From contig JAQBRC010000005.1 of assembly GCA_028286705.1 (NCBI GenBank), forward strand, positions 1-12,621: a stretch of 12,621 bases of DNA, in the 5' to 3' direction. Origin of the DNA: Candidatus Nomurabacteria bacterium (lineage in GTDB: Bacteria > Patescibacteriota > Minisyncoccia > Phycocordibacterales > UBA9973). A model generated the notes under the pieces. That model searched no databases. It was not told where the DNA came from and saw nothing but the letters and a program-made list of their open reading frames with translations. Shown one piece after another: positions 12,167 to 12,621 of the stretch. Position 1 is the first letter of the stretch. Each line of letters starts with the position of its first letter. The translations under genes and the position numbers were made by a program.

Positions 12167-12621
12167 CTATGGTAACACACGGTCCTTGCCTTGCCTATAT
12201 TGCGGATCGCTAGAAAGCGCGGTAGTTAAGGCTGGTCGAGTAATCGTCAGTGGTACATTTACTGCCCCGTCAGTACCGACAACAGTCGTTTCTCCAAGCA
12301 GTTGCAGCGGTTGGCCAATCTGCGCCTTAGGTGGACGAACACTAATCTGGAATGATACCGTCTTAATTTGTGAGGCACTGGAAGCCTGTGGCAATACTCC
12401 TGCGTTCCATGTAATGGCACGAGTCTCTGTATTGTATGAAATTGCAGAACCAGTCGGTGCAATTGCCCCTACCCATGTCACTCCTGCGGGCAACACTGCA
12501 CTGGCAGTTACGTTAGTCACATGATTCTCAGAAGGACGAGCGGTACAAGTAACAGTGTAGGTGGTATTCTGATCCGCCTTTGAAGGAAATGGTCCGGTGT
12601 TCTTAAATGGGCCAACAGAAT
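12167..12621 (-). CDS. DUF11-like surface protein, C-terminal part, cut by the window edge
   Basis: This is the last ~151 codons of a gene that continues past the right edge. The reading frame stays open from the stop at 12167 to base 12621, so the GTG near 12520 is not a true start. The visible sequence has FKNTGPFPSKADQNTTYTVT, then LPAGVTWVGAIAPTGSAISYN, then ITWNAGVLPQ and VSFQISVRP, and ends with LTTALSSDPQYRQGKD. This is the Ig-like repeat pattern of DUF11/'conserved repeat' domains in cell-surface proteins. CPR genomes often carry large proteins with this C-terminal ending. Any signal peptide or anchor would be outside the window. It precedes glyS by 6 bases and probably shares its transcript. 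Confidence 0.75.
   Translation of the reverse strand, partial: SVGPFKNTGPFPSKADQNTTYTVTCTARPSENHVTNVTASAVLPAGVTWVGAIAPTGSAISYNTETRAITWNAGVLPQASSASQIKTVSFQISVRPPKAQIGQPLQLLGETTVVGTDGAVNVPLTITRPALTTALSSDPQYRQGKDRVLP

Noticed and set aside
12167..12520. A complete 117-residue protein starting at a GTG near 12520
   Set aside because: The frame stays open through the window edge with DUF11-like sequence upstream of that GTG, so the gene is partial, not short.

Overview
The window is a stretch of bacterial chromosome. It most likely comes from a Patescibacteria/CPR genome of the Parcubacteria type. That assignment is inferred from protein style and cannot be proven from 12.6 kb. The reasons are: short compact genes packed with overlaps or gaps of a few bases; almost no Shine-Dalgarno sequences; a secreted fibre protein with repeated GNVGIGT..P motifs, an S74 chaperone domain and a Cys-pair/Pro-rich tail; a DUF11-type surface protein; and a short MetRS with an altered HIGH motif. 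The standard genetic code fits (TGA is used as a stop). Base composition is moderately AT-rich, except inside the fibre gene.

Layout: every gene except one is on the minus strand, so transcription runs right to left. At the right edge is the C-terminal end of a DUF11-like surface protein, followed after 6 bases by glycyl-tRNA synthetase (glyQS-type). A strong bidirectional hairpin terminator (10746-10779) separates it from the only plus-strand gene, a small single-pass membrane protein (10518-10742). Divergent from that gene is an M16 zinc peptidase (9184-10455). Next comes a 3.6 kb gene for a secreted multidomain fibre protein (5562-9140), with its own promoter and a probably leaderless start. 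Then comes a tight operon of AI-2E-family permease, metG and tatD (5531 to 2196), whose genes are separated by 1 base or overlap by 1 base.

The ribosomal/replication operon rpsF-ssb-rpsR follows (2109 to 853). It has a promoter at the end of tatD, a structured 5' leader resembling the S6:S18 autoregulatory element, and a 16-bp-stem terminator. At the left end is a HigBA/RelE-type toxin-antitoxin pair whose promoter carries a near-perfect 24-bp palindrome, the probable antitoxin operator.

Most of the window is housekeeping: translation (rpsF, rpsR, metG, glyS), replication/repair (ssb, tatD), a permease and a protease. The accessory content is the toxin-antitoxin pair and the fibre gene. The fibre gene is the most interesting object. 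It has a signal peptide, a YadA-head-like beta-roll of nine exact 14-residue repeats, three copies of a ~100-residue cassette, a self-cleaving S74 intramolecular chaperone and an unusual C-terminal tail. Its GC content switches between about 40% and about 70% in step with the cassette boundaries, suggesting modular recombination of a surface fibre that could serve attachment to other cells.
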